Numbered from the stretch's first letter, positions 1 to 12,025 are shown. The stretch: DNA of 64,000 bases from Auricularia sp. M13 (GCA_037042915.1 CM073199.1:3596001-3660000); one strand, 5' to 3'. The notes: a model not told the origin generated them from the letters alone. Program-made: numbers and translations.

Positions 1-442
1 TTGCTCCGAGCGGTCTGGAACTTTGTCTCATTGCCGGTGGATGACATACGGCGCGAACTGTTACCAGTAAGAACACTACCAGCTGTCCTGAACACTACTA
101 ACTGCAGTGAAGTTCTACTTTTCACTAGGGAGTCCCTTTGTCACAATAGGTCTGCCGCGCGTCATGTGTGATGCGGCTGGTTTCGTATCGGTTGCATGTC
201 TTAGTGATTGGATTCGGATCGTGAGAGCGAGGCAGGGACGAGTGAATGTAGCGATGATGGAGTGTATGAGAGCACTGGAGAGATATATCGAGAAATGCAC
301 TACTCAGCTTCAGAAATCTCGCCGACATGGACCCGATTTGGAGTTTCACCGCGATTTTTTGGCAGTCTGGACCTATAGCGTGACCGCGTTCGTAGAGCTC
401 GTGATGGGATGTTCATGGCATCACGGGGAGAGAACGAGTTAG
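1..442 (+). CDS. Family A protein A1, 5' end outside window
   Basis: This is the 3' part of a small gene of unknown function. The first exon runs in from outside the window and ends at 66. A 46-bp intron (67-112, GTAAGA start, ACTAAC branch-like site, AG end) is followed by exon 113-442. The second exon aligns well with A2 downstream: both have an aromatic-Tyr start, PFV, LP.V, an AGFV(S/T)V block, a DW pair, and a C-terminal DLE.H.DF...W segment. The intron position and phase 0 are the same as in A2, A3 and A4. The protein looks mostly helical, with no signal peptide or membrane segment. I do not recognise the family. The paralogy is directly visible; a role with the OB-like proteins or the Helitron is inferred from clustering only. 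Confidence 0.6.
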
Positions 443-1529
443 CAGGAGTCTGTGTATCTAGAATAGCCGTTTGTAATGACATACAGTGCGTCTGTAATAT
501 GCTCGTTTTTTATGAGCCTGAGCGAGCAGGGCGTGGCGTCAAGGAGCGTCTTGGCATCGTTCTCGAGAGCCACATGGATTGTATCGACCAGACGCGTGAG
601 TAATCTAAAGTATTCATCAGTTCACGTGCGGTGCGAGAGTCGGCTCAGCGGCGTGAATTCGTACACAGCGCAAATCCCAAGTCGGCATGCAACAGCAAGC
701 GTTGGCTTCGAGCTCGTGGAATGCGCCGTCGAGGTTGAAAGCATGATGATAAAGGACGGGATTTGGCCGCAAGCTGCCCGAGGTGTCCTTCGCGCACGCC
801 CTTCGAGGCAGGCTGATGTCAGGTGAAATTGCGGTGTGTGACGGACGTCATACCCGTCCCGCACCGAGTCGCGGGCACAGTTTCCGATCGGCTGAGTGAA
901 CTATAATGATCCTAATGCTCTCGAGCGCGCAGAACACACACCAGTGCCTATAGCGTGCTCTGAATCCCTTTTTGTGCGGAATGAGCGAAAAACGCACGCT
1001 GGATTCGGACGATCTGGACAGTGCGAGAGCGTGGTGAAAGGACGTCCTTTGCGCCTGAACGCGGTACAAGGACCATATGCGAGTCCAGGAAACGCCGTCA
1101 GAAGCGGCATTTGCGATGTTGGTACGGATTGAGTGCCGGTCATGCGCGCGGCGTAAGCAGCAGAGCAACCGGGACATGCGCGAGGTGCGCAGTAGACAGA
1201 GCAAATTACGAGGTTAGCAGACGATGCATACATTTGTGGCGCCGTGACAGACCTCTACAGTTCGCGCAGTGGTCGCGTGATCGCGGCGCGTTACGAGACT
1301 GCAGCGCGAGCGTCCATAGTGACCGCAGTCATCGCGTAGTATTCGAGAGCGTGGGCTGTACGGAGTGCCGCTGCCAGTGCGCATTGCAAAGCGCGCAGTG
1401 GACCGTTCAATGGTCGAGCTTGGTACTGTACCCGACGTGTAAAGCAGCAGCAGGGCAACCGATTTTGGCCGGCCGGTCCGGTCGGGCTACTGTCAAGGCC
1501 GATTACTCAGCGAGTGCTCACATTCGGGT
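443..1529. other. No gene recognised between A1 and the Helitron
   Basis: About 1.1 kb of GC-rich DNA. Reading frames of up to 183 codons exist, but none has a recognisable motif, a paralogue in this window or convincing splice sites. It may hold the 3' flank of A1 and the 5' end of the Helitron, but I could not find a Helitron terminus. Confidence 0.4.
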
Positions 1530-1610
1530 CTGTCTCAGAACTTACGGATTCAGGCACGTTGAAATTATGTAGTGACCATCGAAAAGATTTGAGACATACC
1601 GTTCGTATAA
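1530..1610 (+). promoter_or_regulatory. Promoter motifs upstream of RepHel
   Basis: A reverse-orientation 9/10 match to TCTGAGACAT lies at 1530-1539 and a forward 9/10 match (TTTGAGACAT) at 1588-1597. A TATA-like TATAA follows at 1606-1610, about 66 bp before the ATG at 1676. The same motif precedes several family A and OB genes, which suggests a shared regulator. Confidence 0.5.
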
Positions 1611-1675
1611 TCCCCCAAGAAATTAGTACTTAAGTGCCAGACTAGAATGGGGAAGCGGGACGTATCTTCTCTCTC

Positions 1676-4600
1676 ATGGATGTCGATCAGACCTGGAAGG
1701 TGGCCAGAGTACAGAAGAATGTGCTGTGGTGGGGAGTCTGTAAAAGAACACAGGAGTCGAACCACTGTTCTCACTGTGGCATAGAATTTCTTACAGGCGA
1801 AACTGCAGGCTTCTGTTGCGGGCCTAACGGAGAAAAGTTGCACGACGTTGCACCGTTACCTCCATTGCCCGAGGAATTTTCAGAGTTCTTAGGCGACGGT
1901 CGTATATCTTCTCTATCTCGCCTACTAAATCTCGTATTTTCATTTGCGCAATTGGAGTCTTCGCAGCCTTTTCCATCTCTGCCCAACTCCTCGCACTTTG
2001 CAGTACAAGGGCGTATTTTCCACAGAGTCAGGCCCAATCATGCAAACTCTGCAGTTCGTTGGCTCCTATACGACGGATTCATGAGGGGATCTGCCCCTCA
2101 CTCCGACGCGCATTGGTTCAGGAAACTACCTCCGTCGTGGATTGAGGCTTTCGGTACCGCGCTCTTGCGAGTGAATCCTTATGTTCACTACATCAATGTC
2201 TTTCGCCAGTCGCCGGAAAGTGACTTACCCAACGTTCAATTACTGATTCGAGACGCGGGCGCCAACGAAATAGCCGGAATCATGTGCTTTGATAACACAG
2301 TAGCATCTGATGCCAAGGTTCGGGATTGCCATCGCTTGCACGAAGTTATACTTACTTCTTCACAGCTGAGATCCATAGTCATCTCCAAGAAACGGAGGCC
2401 TGCGACGGAGTTTACAGAATCGGTAGAGGAAACCTCCGGAAACGTTCATTACATCTCCGCCGTTAACCGATTTTGGGAACCTCTCGTCTATCCGCTGTTC
2501 TTTCCGCATGGCACGCTTGGGTGGGGCAGGCAGGCATCAGGACCGGTTCGACAAGGCGTTGTTGATGACGATACCGTGACAAGCCAGCTCTGGCACTGTC
2601 GAGCGCGTCTGCTTCGCGAACAAAGATTCTCGCTTTTTGGTCGACTCACCAACGAGTATGTCGTGGACATGTTCACTCGGAACATAGAATCGAGGCTTGC
2701 GTATATTCGCTCTGGTCAACTTGCTGCTCGTCGCGAGGATGCCGCGTTGATGGGTCTCGAGGTATCCACAGAGTCCGAAAACGTGTTCTTGCCGACTTCC
2801 TTCCTTGGCTCGAATGCATGGTGCTCAGAGCAGATCGCGGACGCACTGACTGTTGCTGCAAATTGCGGGGTTCCGACTTTCTTCATTACCATGACTTGCA
2901 ATCCGGACTGGCCTGAGATTCGCGAGAAGCTGCTTCCCGGTCAGGAATGGCAGGATGCTCCACTCGTCGTGGCGCGCGTCTTCAAGCAGAAGCTGAATGT
3001 TTTGTTCAAGACACTCAAAACTATGTTCCCCAACGCCGGCAAAGTGGTACGTCCAGTCTGTTTTAGTTTCGATGGGGCAAGGAGCTGAACAACCCTATGA
3101 CGCAGTTATACCGCCTCTTTGCAGTTGAATTTCAGAAGCGGGGTCTCCCCCATTGCCATGTATTGATCAAGTACGAGAAGGATTGCTTACGCGCGTGCGA
3201 CATTGACCGCGTCGTGTCTGCGGAGATGCCGACCAGTTTTGCGGATGCTGCCCTCATCCACCGCTTCATGCTCCATAACCACCCGGCTCCGAGAAACGTT
3301 GCGGACTCGCAGGGCTCTAGCTCCCTGCCGGAGTACTGCCAGCGTCGTGTCCATCGGTTCTCAAACAACGATGAATCCCTTCGCGAAACGTGCCGGTTTG
3401 GGTATCCTAAACCGCTTCAGCCAACGACTACATTCTCATTCGATGGCAGGCCTCACTACCGTCGACGTTCTCCGGCGGACTCTATGGTGGTACCGTACTG
3501 TATGCCACTTATTCGCGCACTGGAGTGTCATATCAATTTTGAGGTGGCAAATTCTTCGCACATTTTTCAATATCTCTTCAAGTACATCAGAAAAGGCGTG
3601 TATCTCCAGTCTGGTGTCCGTGTCTTTTGCTAACTGCTATGTAGGTGTCGATCGGGCCTTTGTGCGGCTCCGGCCAGATGGTTCTGAGATTATAGACGAG
3701 GTCGAAAACTATTGGCGCGCACGGTATCTTTCTGCTGGGGAAGCCGCGTGGCGTATTCTCGGGTTTCACGTGTCTGGGAAGATGCCTGGAGTCACAGGGC
3801 TGCCTGTTCATCTGGCGACTTCGCGCAAACACCGACAATACCGACGGGTTAACGGTCCCACGAGCACGTTCTCCCTTCTCGATAGGTACTTTCACCGACC
3901 AGCCGGTTGCTTTACTGCTGGTGATGAGACCGTGCTGTTTGCGGACCTGACCTATGCAGAATTCTATAGTAAATTTCGGCATATACCTTGGGATCGGCGT
4001 CTCCTAGGCAGGTCTGACGTTTACGAGGAGTCTGGCATCGTGGACGGCGACCTCAAGCGTCTCGTTCTGCGCCGCGCAGACACACATCGACATTTCGTGC
4101 GCATTGCATCCGTTAAACCATCTCAGGGCGAGCTGTTTTACCTGCGCGCGATCCTTCTAAATCGTCCTGTTACTTCTTTCACCGACGCGCGAACAATAGG
4201 AAGCATTTGTTACGACACTTACCAGGAGGCTGCACAGGCAATGGGTCTGTTTGCGGATAAGAACGAGGCTCACTGTGCATTACATGAAGCCGTTGACTCG
4301 CTGAGAACACCGCGCCAGATACGCCTTCTTTTCGTCCATCTCCTCGTCCACGATCCCGGCGAGGTAGACTTTCCTCTGAATCTCTGGGAGTTGTTTCGAG
4401 ACGAGCTCAGCCGGGATTTCTACTTTGAGAACGGCGGTCTGCGATTGGCAGCCTACTCGCACGCTCTGCAGGAGCTATCAATGATGTTCGACGAGTTTGG
4501 CAGGACATTGCAGGACTTCAATCTACCACTTCCAGATTCTTTCATCGGCGAGGCTATGTACGAACGAGATCGATGGCTCCCTCACTTGGAGAAGTTCAAG

Positions 4601-6040
4601 AATAACCTTGCCGCAGTTCTTCCTCGTCTTACGCACGAGCAACTGGCTATATTCAATGAGGTTGCAGAGTCTATCGTGAATGACAAACCCTTACTTTTGT
4701 TTATCGACGGCAAGGCGGGGCGTGGCAAGACCTTCCTGATCAACGCTATCTGTGATCTCGTACGCTCTCGGAATGAGATTGTGCTTCCTACAGCAACATC
4801 CGCGTTTGCAGCGCTATTGTATGAGGGCGGAAGAACCACGCATTCCTGTTTCAAGGTGCGCATTTCCTTTTATTTCTCAGCAGTTTGTGATGTTATGCCT
4901 TAGATCCCCGTTGACGAGCATAACGAGCTCTTGCGATCACCAATCGAGCCGGGAGACTCGCGTGCGCAGCTTCTGCGGGAGTTCCGTGTGTTGATCTGGG
5001 ACGAAGCTCCCATGGCAAACAGAGCTGCATTGAGCTGTGTGGAGGAGACCTGTCGACGCGTAACAGGCGATGACCGTCCCTTTGGCGGCAAGATCGTCAT
5101 TCTAGCGGGCGATTTCAGGCAGACATGCCCAGTCGTTCGTCGAGGAACCCGCGCGCAAGTTGTAGACGCTTCTATTCGGTGTTCGGCCCTTTGGGAACTG
5201 TTTACAGTGCGACGGTTGACTATTCCCATTCGGAACGCTGAAGATGCTGAGTATGCAGCTTGGGTCGATACTATAGGAGATGGAGCAGGGCCCCAAATTC
5301 CTTTGCAGCTACTTCGTCATGTTCAGACCGAAAGTGAGATGGTTGATTTCGTATACCCACAGGACGTCATCGATGATCCAAAAGCGTGTCTGAAACGCTC
5401 TATCCTTTGCCCAACAAACAAGCAGATAGACCGGTATAATGCGTCCATCCTAAAGCGAGTACGAGGAGTTGCACGTACCTATCTCTCAGCAGATCGCATC
5501 AAAGAAGAAGATCAGGCGGGGATGCCAGAGCGGGGCACCGCAAGCTTGGATTACGCTTCGAAGGCTCACTTGCCCGGCTTGCCAGACCACAGTGTTACCA
5601 TCAAGACAAACGCAGTTTTTAGGCTTCTGCGCAATTTCTCAATTGCCAGAGGCTTGGTTAAAAACGTCCGGGTGGTTGTTATGGATGTAGGAGTTCGTCT
5701 CATCACCGTCCGTCTTCTACGCGATACAGTCGGAGGTGTCATGATCGACGATGAAGATATTTTAATTCCTCGAATTACTTTCGAAACGTATCTACCGGAG
5801 ACTCGACGAACGCTGCAGCGCCGACAGTTCCCGTTGGCTCCGGCGTATGCGACAACATTTAATAGCTGCCAAGGATTGACCCTTGATCTGGTCGCCATGG
5901 ACCTTTGTCGTCCTGTCTTCTCCCACGGACAGCTATACACCGCTGTGTCTCGAGTTCGGCGACGAGAGCACGGCATCGTGAGATTACCTGCGGGTCAACT
6001 ATGTGCAGAGAATGTAACCTATGTCGAGATTTTACTGTAG
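1676..6040 (+). CDS. Helitron RepHel protein (HUH replicase and PIF1 helicase)
   Basis: Helitron transposase, nicking and unwinding DNA for rolling-circle transposition. Exons 1676-3046, 3106-3595, 3645-4855 and 4904-6040 join to 4,209 nt in one frame (1,402 aa), a usual size for RepHel. The N-terminus has a CSHC...CC zinc-binding-like region followed by PLPPLPEEF. The Rep domain has EFQKRGLPHCH, the two-His HUH motif, then QYLFKYIRKG with the catalytic tyrosines. The PIF1-like helicase has Walker A GKAGRGKT, Walker B LIWDEAPM, GDFRQT, and a C-terminal FNSCQGLTLD / YTAVSRV block. Introns 1 and 3 are GT-AG; the frame of intron 2 (3596-3644) fits only a GC-AG intron. No inactivating change was seen, so the gene may be functional. 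Confidence 0.93.
1676..6040 (+). mobile_element. Autonomous Helitron, coding part; ends undefined
   Basis: The element is identified by its RepHel gene. I found no convincing 5' TC terminus, nor a 3' hairpin followed by CTRR. The family A and OB genes downstream could lie inside or outside the element. A1 and A2, the closest pair in family A, flank the RepHel gene. Confidence 0.75.
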
Positions 6041-6099
6041 AACACCTGATAAGCATGAATATATTAGCTTAAACTCATTATGTCCCCAGCAGTCTGCCA

Positions 6100-6188
6100 C
6101 TTCCGCGTGCGGAAGCTTCTCGCAAGTTGTCATTTCCGGCCGGACTGCCGCTGCACTGCCACACAGTCCGCATTCCGAATGTGGCAGT
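6100..6188. repeat. Two hairpins downstream of RepHel
   Basis: Positions 6100-6115 form a perfect 7-bp stem with a 2-base loop (CTTCCGC-GT-GCGGAAG). Positions 6155-6163 and 6180-6188 form a 9-bp stem (ACTGCCACA / TGTGGCAGT) around a 16-base loop. They could act in transcription end or as Helitron 3' structures, but neither is followed at the usual short distance by CTRR. Confidence 0.5.
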
Positions 6189-6358
6189 TCCGCACTTGAT
6201 GTGTCGCTCTGTTCAGACTGTCGCCCGTGCGCCGATGCGGCGTGCGTGTCTGACGTTATCCAGCAAGCTCTTTGGCTATGGATGCGAGACAACTGAGTCG
6301 GCACTAGAAACGCCAGTACAGCGACGGTTCGTGTTCGGACGGTTCCGCATCAGTACAA

Positions 6359-6410
6359 TCTGAGACATCGCCATTCCATGTCATTCCAGCGCAACCCTAA
6401 CAGGTATAAA
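6359..6410 (+). promoter_or_regulatory. A2 promoter: TCTGAGACAT plus TATA
   Basis: An exact TCTGAGACAT at 6359-6368 is followed by TATAAA at 6405-6410. The ATG at 6450, in a CACCATGCGG context, is about 40 bp further on. An ATG at 6378 lies upstream of the TATA box and is not used in this model. Confidence 0.6.
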
Positions 6411-6449
6411 AGGCTTGCGTGTGACGCGGTCTTACGCGCGTTCGCCACC

Positions 6450-6907
6450 ATGCGGAAATATTCACACTCTCCAGATTATATGCCATCCGCTATCCATGAG
6501 TCTTTGCGAGAGTTTTCGGATCTGTGCTGCTATGAAGTTCCCCGAAACCGGCTTGCCGTGCGCAGTCCTCCGATATGAGATTGCCATTCCTGTTGACACC
6601 CTTTTAGTGGTATATGACATTGAAGAACCCGTTCGTTGGAAGTTGGTTGCCTCCCGTGCTTTGCAACGAAGCCGGCTTTGTTACGGTTCACAGCCCGCGC
6701 GATTGGGTCAAGGAGGCAAAGTTGCAGACGTCCGATCTTCGCGCGGACCTTCTCCATTGTCGGACTATCGTGAATCAGGTCGCGCAAGGAAATTATTGGG
6801 AGCTGAGGGAGAGCGAGAAACCAGATTTGGAAGAACATTATGATTTCTTCCATACATGGGAGTTTAGCTGTTTAGCTCTGGTAGATATCCTACTACAGTT
6901 GGCTTAG
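6450..6907 (+). CDS. Family A protein A2
   Basis: Small protein of 135 aa, function unknown. Exon 1 is 6450-6557, the phase-0 intron is 6558-6607 (GTGCGC...TTTTAG), and exon 2 is 6608-6907; together 408 nt. Exon 2 opens with an aromatic-Tyr pair and carries PFV, LPPVL, AGFVTV, RDW and a C-terminal DLEEHYDF..W block, aligning with A1 almost without gaps. A3 and A4 are more distant but keep the intron and the P.VL and W positions. It is predicted mainly helical, with no signal peptide or membrane helix. It sits between RepHel and OB1 on the same strand behind a shared promoter motif. Start chosen for its position after TATA and good ATG context. Confidence 0.7.
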
Positions 6908-7216
6908 TTGTAACGTCACGAAATGTTCATTTACGTTCCTCAGACCTTAATGACACTATGTTGTGAGCCTTGGACATCTGCGCTGAGCTCATGGGGTAGA
7001 GGTGTGAAGTTGGGCACCATAAGTTCAGAGCGCGGTGCGGACGTAGACGCAGGCCCAATAGTTGATGCTAATCGCCGGAGAGATACCCAGTTGTGAATAC
7101 CAGAACGCGAGAGCGCCGATTAAGCCGCGTGGATGTACGGGCATCCTGCCTGCGCAATCCGAGTGTAGTTGCGCCATGGCCGTCAGATCAGGAACCCGGC
7201 AGGTTTGCGAAAAGGT

Positions 7217-7398
7217 TCTGAGACATGAAGCCCCCATCTGGGCCATTTCGCACTTTTGGGACCCAGAGAGTGCAATCGCAGGTGTTCTTTGCGGCGAGCG
7301 ACCCGCCGGTGTCAAATAGAGTTGACTCTGGAGAATGACTGTCTCAGACCTTCCAACGTCCGCACCTAGAATATTTGAATGATCGCACGCTTTAAAAG
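7217..7398 (+). promoter_or_regulatory. OB1 promoter: two TCTGAGACA motifs plus TATA-like box
   Basis: An exact TCTGAGACAT at 7217-7226 and an inverted 9/10 copy at 7339-7348 precede a TTTAAAAG box at 7391-7398. The OB1 ATG at 7455 lies 57 bp after that box. The inverted copy is about 43 bp from the box, much like the A2 promoter. Confidence 0.55.
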
Positions 7399-7454
7399 CG
7401 CGCAAATGGCGAGGGGACTGTGCTCGAACTCGTTCAGTGAAGCCCACGCACTCA

Positions 7455-8925
7455 ATGCCGTCGTTTTTCATCACCTCCATCGTCGTTGCTCTTTATGAGC
7501 CGGTGCGCATCCCCGCCGACGCCGCCGGTCTCAAAGGTTACAATGTTTATCACGCGACAATGTCTCTGCATAGTACGTGCATGTGCTAGAATACTTCAGC
7601 TCATGCTGACGGCTCGTCCAGATTCAGAAATCCCAGTGTGCATTGCTCACCGCACGCTCAAGAGCCGTTGCCCTCCAGGCACAGTGGCACACGTCCGTGG
7701 AAGCGCAGTCATAGTCAACAGGAGCCTACTAGTCACCGCGACCACGCTTATCCCAGCTGCTATCGAGTCAGTGCCAGGTCCTTTTCCACCAAGGCATCAC
7801 TGTCTCCCGCGCGTAGTCCTCGACGGATTCATCTCCTCAGATGTCCGTTTACTTGAGACGAATGTGAACTGCAAGGTCTTCGATTTAACCATCATACGTC
7901 GCGACGTATGGCCCGGGAGACCCCTTACCATTACGTGCGTTCTCGAGAGTGTATGACTCGCGATGACGCGGTTGCTGACTGGGATATAGGTGCTGGGTGC
8001 ACCGCGACCGTCAGCGCTTTTATCTGCTGGAGCCTTTGGCATACGGCACGCCTGTTGTTGTCACAGGCGTTATTAGCGGTTGGACCTACAACGATAAGCT
8101 CGTGATCGACGTGCATACCGTGGGATACAACAACAGCGGCAGCTCTCCGGCTGTGCGCGCAACTGAGGTCGCCAATCCGTTCTGTCGCGCAGTATTCAAG
8201 GACGGTTTCGCGTTATTCCCCGTGCTCACGTACGACCAATCCAAGATACGCACCGTAATCTCCCAGGATGCACTTCCTACGATGGAGAGCGAATGCTCGG
8301 ATGCACACGAGCCTCATTGCAGCCCGACTGGCGTGAATAGTGTCCTGGGCGACGGGTCAGTCAATTTTCCTTAGGCATGATATGTGATCTAACATTGTCA
8401 CTGCGCAGATCAACATTTATTCCTGGTACTTCTGCAGAGAAACAGGATCCCATGGATTGCAGCAACGGCGAGAATGAAGATCCTGCGGAGGAATCCAGCC
8501 TCGGAGATGTCAAGCGAGGCGTAGTTCAGGTCGCCGCCGTGCGCGTTGACGCTGCTGTCGATACTGGAGATGGAGAGCAGGGCACGCCACTGCATATTAC
8601 CCCCGACCAGCCGGTGAACGTCGTACAATGGCCCAGTCTTGCCTCGGACGCCACCGCCAGCACCGGAGATTACGAGCCTCAGGGGCCGGAGCAGCCAGTT
8701 GGTGGAGTTCGACTGCCTTCCGTCCAGGAAGTTCGAGCAGCCACGGTCAAGAAACTGCGGTCACGAGCTCTGCGCTCGCGGAAGTCTACGCGCACCTCAT
8801 CTCCTGATGTTCCGCTTCGCGATCAGGTTAAGCTCAAGATTACTGCCAAGCAGCTCGTGTACGTATCTTTTGAAGCACGTCACGTGGCATACTCATGTTG
8901 TCGCAGTACTATAGCTTCTGCATGA
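7455..8925 (+). CDS. OB-like protein OB1
   Basis: Function unknown; predicted to hold two OB-like barrels and so perhaps bind single-stranded nucleic acid. Exons 7455-7572, 7622-7934, 7990-8355, 8409-8858 and 8907-8925 join to 1,266 nt (421 aa). The first barrel-like block has PGTVAHVRG and a strand-rich run; the second has YGTPVVVTGVISG followed by DKLVIDVHTV, with the Gly-hydrophobic spacing of OB folds. The C-terminal 170 residues are acidic, then basic and Ser/Arg-rich. Intron 1 (phase 1) and intron 2 (phase 2, GTGCGT start, next full codon TGC for Cys) occur at the matching places in OB3, and the phase-2 junction also in OB2. The paralogy is firm; the OB call rests on pattern reading. 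Confidence 0.7.
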
Positions 8926-9470
8926 AGTAGAACAATAATAAGCATGCGACGAGAAATGGACAGACCTATAGTGTATTTCCGCAGTTTTGAAGATGCCGTT
9001 TCAATTGAATTTTTTTGTGGTTGATAAATATTGTTCATCCTGGGTTTAACCGAATCGAATCGACGTCCGTTGAGAACAGCCTGCTCGTCAGAAAGTGTGA
9101 ATGTGAAAAACTAGGCAAAACCGGCACTGTCGTGACGCTTTTCAGGACGTAGTTCTGTGTCTGTAAAAGAAAGTTACACTAACGGGCAAGTCAGCACAAC
9201 CGTCTGTCGTATGCGGTCGACGAGCGGGTGAAGTTCAGGTTCGGAGTTTCTATTGCGCTTGCCCTTCTATCACCCCCGACTGTACCGCGTTCACCTAACC
9301 TATGCGCACATACTTTCACGGTGCCTGCGAGGAGCAACGCTTTTTCCAAGCGTATATCCATATGCGCGTCGATTTAAGTCTGCGTCTGCCGAACTGGAGT
9401 TGACATGTCCTGCAGACTCTGGCTTTCGGTCGTCCTATAAATCCGCACGCTCTACAGGGTGCGCCGCCTC
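8926..9470. promoter_or_regulatory. OB1-OB2 intergenic region with TATA box
   Basis: No gene seen. A TATAA at 9436-9440 lies 31 bp before the chosen OB2 ATG. I found no good TCTGAGACAT copy here, so OB2 is the exception in the cluster. Confidence 0.45.
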
Positions 9471-12025
9471 ATGCTTTCCCCCATGCCCCCCAGTCAGCTA
9501 ATGCGAGCCGTTCGCTGCAAACTGAGCATCGAGCTTCACGACCAGTCCCTTCTTCGGTCGGAGGTGTGCGACGACAAGGTGGTCAAGACGTACATCCTCT
9601 GCTCCTTGGTCAAAGGTTTGCAGTCTCATTTTGCGCACCCGCGTCCCCCCCTAAAGTATTTGCAGACATCAATTCCTCGATTACCGTACTCTATCGCACT
9701 GAGGACCAGCCTTATCCAGATGGTACGGCCGTAACGCTCATGGCTACTCTCTTGATCAGGCGCGGCACCCTCAAAGCCGATGCCTTCGAGGTGGAAATTA
9801 TGACTGAAGAAACTACACCACCTCTTCCCGCTCCTTACGTTCGGCCCCCTCGTCTTTTCTTCGACGCCATCATTCTGCGTGCGCTTTCGTCGGGCCCTCG
9901 CTCTGGTGTCTTCGAAATGCAAGTCTCGGTGGATATTACTAACGAGGTGAGTCGCGCGCGGCAAATCGGCTGGGTATGATGCGAGCTCATTGCCATAGGA
10001 TGGTATGCCGACGCAGCATGAAGTCTGGTGCGTGATCCACTGTTTTACCTTGGCGAATGCTTGCTGATTGTAACGCAGTTGCTCCTTTGCTCGCTCGAAG
10101 AAGCTGTTCAAGACACTCCCTCCCCTGTATACTACGCAAGGTGTCCGGCTGGGCGGAGACATCGGTGGCTGGATCAACTCGGAGACAGTCTGGATTGATG
10201 TTTGCGCGCTGGAGGTTCTGGGCGCTCCGATTCCCGACGTTGGTCGCAGGTTGGAGACGTCAGCGCGAGGGAAGCGTACAGAGGGTCCTATCAAAGGCAT
10301 TGGTCGCGACTCGATGCCGTGAGTTTCGCTGCTGACGCACGGTGTTCGCTGGTATCCTTATTCTTTCCCCTAGACGTCGTGGTCGAACTCCAAGCCCTGT
10401 CAAAGGCTTTGTGTTGCCGTGAGTCCGGTTTGCGTGCCGGTACATTTTGTGAGCTAAGCAGACTCTCAGTCGACGAAGTCCGAGTCCTTCCAAGGAGCTT
10501 GCGTCGTCGTTCGATGCGTTTCATCTGCGGTCAGTCGATTCTATCGCTCGCACGCAACTCATCTGATTTCCTTCACAAGATCGCGAGCATCCAGTCCAGT
10601 AAAGGACTTCTCTGACAGTTTTACGACCGAAGATGCCATGTGCGTATATCGAGGGGCGTTGCACCTTTTCTCACGCGTTGCAAGTGTTTCCGAGGTGCCT
10701 TCGACGTCGGCGAAGGCGATCTTCCTCAATACGCCTGTCGATGTCATGGCAAATGGTATCCTCCAGTATGTCATTTTCTGCTATGTATACGCCGGTAACT
10801 AATACTATCGCTTCAGAACATTGGTACCCGTCCCGGACCCTGTCAAGTCTGTTGATCGTATCGAGTGAGTTCTTAACTCGCGCTGACATCATGAATGACC
10901 GTGGCTGACAATCACATAGGCCACCCGAAACCACGGTCGTCGCTTCTGTAGAAGATGCCGATATCAAGGCAGTGACGCCGTCGCAAGACGCGCATCTTCC
11001 AACGTATGAGCTGGCTCTCTCACATACGAACGCTCACGCTCACTTTCTGATAGCCCTGACGGTCTGAGCCTTTTAACGGCTAGCGTGGTAACTGAGCAGG
11101 CCTGCGTCGATGCTGGCAACCGAGGCAGTTGCATTGAAGTCGAAGGACAGGGTGGTGACGCTGGCGGGGATGTTATGCCTCACGGCCTACAAACCGCGAG
11201 CTCGCGCAAGTGCGTGCTAACCGCGATTGTAAGCTGTGCTCACGCTGTCTTAGTGTCCTAGACGAGCGAGTCCGCACTCCGGCGGCATCCCGGACGCTTG
11301 CACAGTTCACTACAGAGTAAGCAGATGCACTTTTGCTCCGCACCTAAACTAAGCGACGTTGAAGCAATCTCGCTAACATTGGATTTACGCACGGCGCGTC
11401 CGGGAACATGAACAGCTCGATTACCAATTACATGCAGTATGCCATTGTTCTGATGATTTCGTCTGTGTTGACGTCGCTTTCCAGGCATCTTGAGCAGTCC
11501 ATCTCCGCCTTCACCGGCTCTCATGAGCGCGAGAGCACCATCCTTCCTCTACAGTGAGTTTATATTTCGGGTTGTATGCTGCTTTGCGCTCACGAGTTTC
11601 AGGACTTCTGGATTTTCTCTCGACGTCTCGTCCGCGGATTCCCAAGACAAGACTCCGATCGAGAATGCCGCACTGTGGCCGAACGGCTGGGAAGAGTTTA
11701 ACCAGCAGTAAGTCTTTCATTGTCAACACACATCATGAACGAGAGCTGGAAACACGCTTTTTTTAGACAGATAGAACAGTTTATCGCGTATACATCTGCT
11801 TGCGGCGAGCAACTTGCCGCGGATCCAAGGTATGAGACGATTGGGTGTATTTCATACAGTTCACCAACGCACTCCAGCTTCGTACCTCCTACTCAAGCTG
11901 AGCTCGCGAGCGCGGTTGACGGATGGGAGTCCACAATGGAACATCCTCTTCCCTCGTGGTCCTTTGATCCCCTCCCTGCGCCTGTCGCGGCTGCTGCCCC
12001 CACTCCCTCGTCGTCCTTTGATTAG
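9471..12025 (+). CDS. OB-like protein OB2 with long multi-exon tail
   Basis: Third member of the OB family, most diverged. Exon 1 starts at the ATG at 9471 after a TATA box. Introns at 9616-9665 (phase 1), 9957-9998 and 10028-10078 (phase 2, GTGCGT, then a Cys codon) are readable; the first and third match OB1 and OB3. The first barrel-like block has DGTAVTLMATLL, the second QGVRLGGDIGGW and VWIDVCALEVLG. The rest is a chain of short exons with repeated RR.SPSP.K-like units and acidic stretches, then a WPNGWEEF segment and an FD ending at 12025. Tail exon borders are tentative. Same strand as its neighbours, about 400 bp before A3. An alternative is that the tail is a separate gene. Confidence 0.55.

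Noticed and set aside
1021-1572. 183-codon plus-strand frame between A1 and the Helitron
   Set aside because: Arg/Cys/Ser-rich composition typical of out-of-frame GC-rich DNA, no paralogue in the window and no motif.
6301-6310. CTAG at 6304 as a Helitron 3' end
   Set aside because: No hairpin stands just before it, and CTAG alone is too common.
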